A stretch of DNA of 64,000 nt, from the NCBI RefSeq assembly GCF_007655135.1, contig NC_045133.1:23409845-23473844 (forward strand). The letters run 5' to 3'. Shown here piece after piece: positions 59,908 to 64,000 of this stretch (the stretch's first letter is position 1; every line of letters begins with the position of its first letter). Both the position numbers and the translations under genes were made by a program. The stretch is from Punica granatum. Its lineage: Eukaryota; Streptophyta; Magnoliopsida; Myrtales; Lythraceae. The notes under the pieces were generated by a model. That model had not been told where the DNA came from, ran no database searches, and saw only the letters and a list, made by a program, of their open reading frames with translations.

Positions 59908-61740
59908 GAAAACCCCTAGCTAAACCATGACCTCTCTTTTTGGTAGAAATAGTAGTACGTATGAATAATATAAGAAAGTTAACGTATACAAGATGAACAA
60001 GTAGTTAGAATATGAAACAAGGGTAAATGCGAAAAAGAATAAACCTTCGACTAATATTTCCAATCTCTAACAGCAACTCTCATGGAACAAAATGAGTATA
60101 TAATCAATAGATAGAATCTTCAATAAATCTCTAATTTTGCCATCTAAGTATAGAAGCTCTGCCTAAATTAATTGAGAAACAAAACCTTCAGCCTGACTAA
60201 TCGGCTACTCAATTTCACAGTGCCTAATTAAATATTTCATTACATAATTCAACAAATTGACTTATCAAAAAGAAGCACCAGTCCTTAAACTGACAGAAAT
60301 TTAAAAAAATCGAGCAAACAACAAGCCAAATAATACAATTGCCCATCGCTATACACAGAGAAAATCAAAGTGAAGTAACCGACAATATCCAGTATAGAGA
60401 CAGGTTTTAGTAGATTGACTCTAAACCACAAAGGCAAAAACTTATAGAAATTTCATGCAAGAATAAGAGAGCATCGATCGGTGTAGAGAAAGAGAAAGGA
60501 GATACCTTGGTGTAATCTGCCCAAGTTCTCTTGTGATTAGATGGAGAGCTATGAACCCACAATTACAGTTTGCAGGGAATGATTTACACTGACTTTTTCG
60601 CCAAATTTGCATTCCCATTTTGGCGCGCCCTTCTTCCCGCTAACTGATGCTAGTGGGCAGCAAATCTTGCGAATTTTTCGGTGGATTGCTTTCAGAATCT
60701 GAGAAGGAACAAGGGAGAAAAGGATTTGGAAGAGATAAGCTAGAGATTTGGAAGAGGAAGAGAGAAATAGCGAGAGATTTGGAACGGCAGAGAAGATGAG
60801 AGAGAGATGTGCAAAATTAGGGAAAATAAGATAACTGATCGTTTTTTTATTTTGGTGAGAAGAGATTTGATGCTTTTTTTTGGGCCTATAAATTACTCTT
60901 AGATAAAACTATATAATCCTACTTTGAAAAAGTCATTTAATAAATACCAATTAATCAAAATGTAACTTGAACATATATATTTATAGATAGATATGGAAGT
61001 TAATGTTTACAAGTATTTTTAAATGGTTTTAGCTAATGTAACTCTAATAAGGGTTCAGTTGTTCTAATTAAAATGGTCATATTGCTGTTAATAACTATGT
61101 ATGATATAAAAGTATAGATATCTATATGTTAGAGTAAAATTTTAATGCTAATATATAGTTATGTTAGAATGATTTGATCCATTGGCCATTGCTTAGCTTG
61201 CCCTGTCATGCATAACTCCGATATCAATCATCCTAATACTATAGTTTGAGCTGGTAGATATCGAAAAACATGATACTTTAAGTATCATTTGTAGGAACTA
61301 GCTAATTGTAACTTCATGACGAACTAATATCATATTACGCCGACACGAAAAAATCTATAGAATAGACGAGTTACGTTTATAAGGGTTGTCCATTTACTTT
61401 ATGTTTGCTAGATATGACAAAGTTATCGCTTAGATAAGGAGTGTAACTGAAACGAGATACTCATGAGCTACTTGCGATGAAGATCTTTCTTTGAGTCAAG
61501 ATCTTTCTTTGAAAAATTGAAAAATTAATGCATTGAGATCGTATTATTTGAAAAAAAATTAAAAACTAAAGTTTATATTTTGCAGATAACAAATATGAAA
61601 AATTTAAAAATTATGAAATTATTCTATAGATGATCACATTTTACCATAAAGTACTTATTTATAATAAAAATGATGAATTCGTGAATATTATAAATTATTT
61701 AAAAATTTTAAAATCAAGGATGTTTCGTAAGTAAATAATA
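59908..61740. other. Noncoding interior of the CACTA element, upstream of its gene
   Basis: Holds the unresolved 5' part and promoter of the transposase_24-like gene (a plausible donor ACCAAG/GTATCT near 60506 on the minus strand) and AT-rich filler. No second transposase gene recognised. Confidence 0.5.
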
Positions 61741-62191
61741 ATTTTTTTGATAAAATCATTCATCATGAGAAATTATACTATATATTGTGAAAAATAATTT
61801 GTAGCTATTAGTTGAAAAATGAGATTATGGAGACATAATACAATTGTCACGGTATAACATGTCACTTTTGATGCATATCTTTGTCACTGTATATTCTGAT
61901 ATGATTTTTTGTGATAAATTTTTCGCAATGAAATAATTTTGTCACAATATTACAATTACGAATCATAACGAATTGTCAGCCAAAGCAACCGTGACAAACT
62001 ATTGTGATAAAATCACATTTTGTCACCTTAAGTGTATTATTTATGACAAAATGAGCTGACGAATTATTTTTTGTCGCGATTTAACAATTATTGTGACAAA
62101 CTTATCTTTTATCACTATATAATTGTTTCTTTTGACAAACATTTCTTTGTGGCAAGAGATTTTGTCATAATAAATGAAATTTCTTGTAGTG

Positions 62192-64000
62192 ACTATACGA
62201 ACTACCGAAATCTAATTTTTTTGAAAATATAAAAATATTCAGTTAACTATTTTATAGCACATTATCAACCTATTTGAGAACTAAAAATTAAGAACTTTAA
62301 TTGAAATATGGTTAATAAAAAATAAACCATAGCTAAATATCAACTTTCTTATAGTCAACTCTGTTAATGTAATTATGGACGAATCTCTATTATTCGTGAA
62401 CATTTTATATTATCTATAAGTTTAAGCCATAAGTGGTCAGCCATATTTTCAATACTAACCCGCGCATATATGCAGGCCCTACATATGGTTACTCATAATG
62501 ATGGTAATTGAAAAATGAATTATTAATAGAATTATATTATTAATTACAAGATTTTTGGAATTATTTTATCTTAATAATTATATTTATTATATGATAACTT
62601 TGTTTAATCTTAAATGAAAAAAATTCAACAGTTATTTATTTTTATTTTTATAAAAATTATTAAAATATACAATCCATAGAAAAGTAAAAAGACACCTTTT
62701 GTTTTTGCTTGAATTTTCCGCCGCCTGTGATTGTCTGCGCTGTTCATGTTGCGGTGCACCTTCTCGTTCGCTCTTCGAAGGTAGTACGTAGAGAGGACCA
62801 AGCTCGGACCCTGCCGATCCCTGATCTAACCATGCCTTTTTTAAAAAAAATGTTTTTTTTATTCTGCTTGGAAGATAATCTGATCTACATGGTTTCTTCA
62901 AACAGGCTGAGTTATCATCTTAAACTAGGATATGGTCTACACCTTGCGTGGGTTTGTAATGAAATTGATGGAATGCCATTTTTCTCGTCATTTTCTTGAA
63001 TAATAGGCTCCGATTCTTCTAACCTCTACTGAACAGGCTCGAGTCGTGCCTACTGGAGGTGTTCGATTAAGAAAAGAAACAAATATCAACTTCTTTATCA
63101 AAGAAACTTTGAAACTTCTATGCAATTGGTGGTTCTATAGGAGTAATTTTATTGTCTTTTTTTTTTCAATTACAAAGAAGATCTAAGACCTACTATAATA
63201 AAAAGGAAATCATGTATAACTAAATAACGGTAGTCTCACTAGTTGTTGAACCTGCGATCTCTAGATCAACAGAAGATGGCGTGCGCATTACACTACACTC
63301 TCTTTTGATCGACCTACTATAATAAAAAAAATCATATATAACTAAATAACGGTAGTCTCACTAGTTGTTGAACCTGCGATCTCTACATTAACAGAAGATG
63401 GCGTGCGCATTACACTACACTCTCTTTTGATCGCGCTTTGGCTTATATATATATATTGATACTACACTTTCTATGACTAATCAGTTATTTAATTTCCATG
63501 TCTAATCGACCCTTGATTAGTCATTAACACTTAATCCAACGCACCTAAAACTAGAAAATATGGCTCCAAATCTAGCTAGCTGCTGACAGTTCAAAGAGAC
63601 GTGCCCTAGCACAATAGACGCCATGGACGTAGTTCATTCCATCATTCGATTGTAGATTATTTAGTCTAATTAGACAGCTGATGCAATAAGTCCTTGTAAA
63701 TATCTTCTTTCTTAAAAGGTCAGATTAAATAAATATTAGTGTGCTTGACGGTCCCCGGCGTCTGCGCGGCTCCTGGTCCTCATCCAAGACATATAGATCC
63801 ATGAATAAAACAATAAATATATTAAAATAAACCCTTTCTATTACTCAAAAAGGAAAACAAAAAACAAAAAAACAAACCATTATAAAGCCAAAAAGAGAAG
63901 GGAAAAAGTTCCAAAAAGAGGCCGACAAAAAAGACACGGAGGATGTTGCACTTAACTATTCAACTACACTAGGATGCAAATACTCCGTTCCCATTTTCTG
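62192..64000. repeat. CYP81 upstream block, copy B, right part (runs off the window)
   Basis: Continues copy A from 34190 to about 35870, including GAATTTTCCGCCGCCTGTGA, ATCTAGCTAGCTGCTGACAG and, at the very end, CACTAGGATGCAAATACTCC. In copy A the matching end point is about 600 bases before the ATG of CYP81 gene 3. The ORFs at 62632-62999 have no recognised product. Confidence 0.88.
63187..63434. repeat. 124-bp tandem duplication inside copy B
   Basis: GACCTACTATAATAAAAA at 63187 and 63311, near-identical through GCGCATTACACTACACTCTC. Copy A has one unit. Each unit includes the worn, inverted SINE head. Confidence 0.9.

Larger units (their letters stand above)
57094..62191 (-). mobile_element. 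CACTA (En/Spm-type) transposon, 5098 bp
   Basis: Termini CACTACAAGAAAATTAG and, in reverse, CACTACAAGAAATTTC. The 3-bp target duplication ACT is at 57091-57093 and 62192-62194. The undisturbed paralogous site (ACT at 34190-34192 in copy A) proves the insertion. Subterminal regions (about 57120-57420 and 61830-62180) are rich in TTGTGACAAA/TTTGTCACAA repeats in both orientations, the usual binding-site arrays. One minus-strand gene of the Transposase_24 type is carried. No TNP2/TNPD-type transposase was found, so the element is probably not autonomous alone. Confidence 0.92.

Overview
This is a plant nuclear window. It has spliced genes with GT-AG introns, a plant-only P450 family (CYP81), a plant APD-type RING E3 ligase and a dense load of plant transposons (L1-like LINEs, tRNA-derived SINEs, hAT, CACTA, MULE-like foldbacks, a solo LTR and Helitron-like ends). 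The AT-rich spacers and protein features fit a core eudicot. Myrtales, for example pomegranate or its relatives, is only a guess from the look of the P450 proteins.

Layout. About 0.4-2.6 kb: one multi-exon gene for an APD-like membrane RING E3 ubiquitin ligase (+). About 3.4-16.1 kb: a CYP81 block built by tandem segmental duplication. Each unit of roughly 6 kb holds the 3' part of a dead CYP81, a 0.94 kb MULE-like TIR element, a spacer and an intact three-exon CYP81 gene of 507 aa. Unit 1 is about 4139-10046 and unit 2 about 10049-16118; the first pseudogene also keeps its 5' part in front of unit 1. About 16.8-21.0 kb: a decayed L1-like LINE (-). About 23.2-24.2 kb: a decayed mitochondrial-type HSP70 fragment (-) that still shows intron relics. 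About 24-33 kb: repeats, two large foldback MITEs, a second LINE fragment and a hAT MITE. About 32.8-38.5 kb: a 3 kb upstream block (copy A) leading to a third intact CYP81 gene (496 aa). About 38.5-55 kb: repeat-rich DNA with a degenerate partial copy C of that block, a 2.5 kb solo LTR, more MITEs, a third LINE fragment and a 2.06 kb non-autonomous hAT. About 55.5-64 kb: copy B of the block, split by a 5.1 kb CACTA element carrying a Transposase_24-like gene.

How it fits together. Apart from the APD ligase, the host genes are an expanding and decaying CYP81 array: three apparently functional copies, two pseudogenes and one orphan upstream block. CYP81 enzymes are ER-bound monooxygenases of specialised metabolism; substrates cannot be read from the sequence. 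Copy B runs off the right edge in the same register that, in copy A, ends about 600 bp before a CYP81 start codon. A fourth CYP81 gene or relic is therefore predicted just beyond the window.

The most notable observations are: an extra CYP81 intron flanked by short direct repeats and absent from the pseudogene lineage; an altered I-helix motif in the third P450; an internal empty site that proves the CACTA insertion; and several transposon ends placed to the base by target-site duplications. All calls come from reading the sequence; no database search was run.
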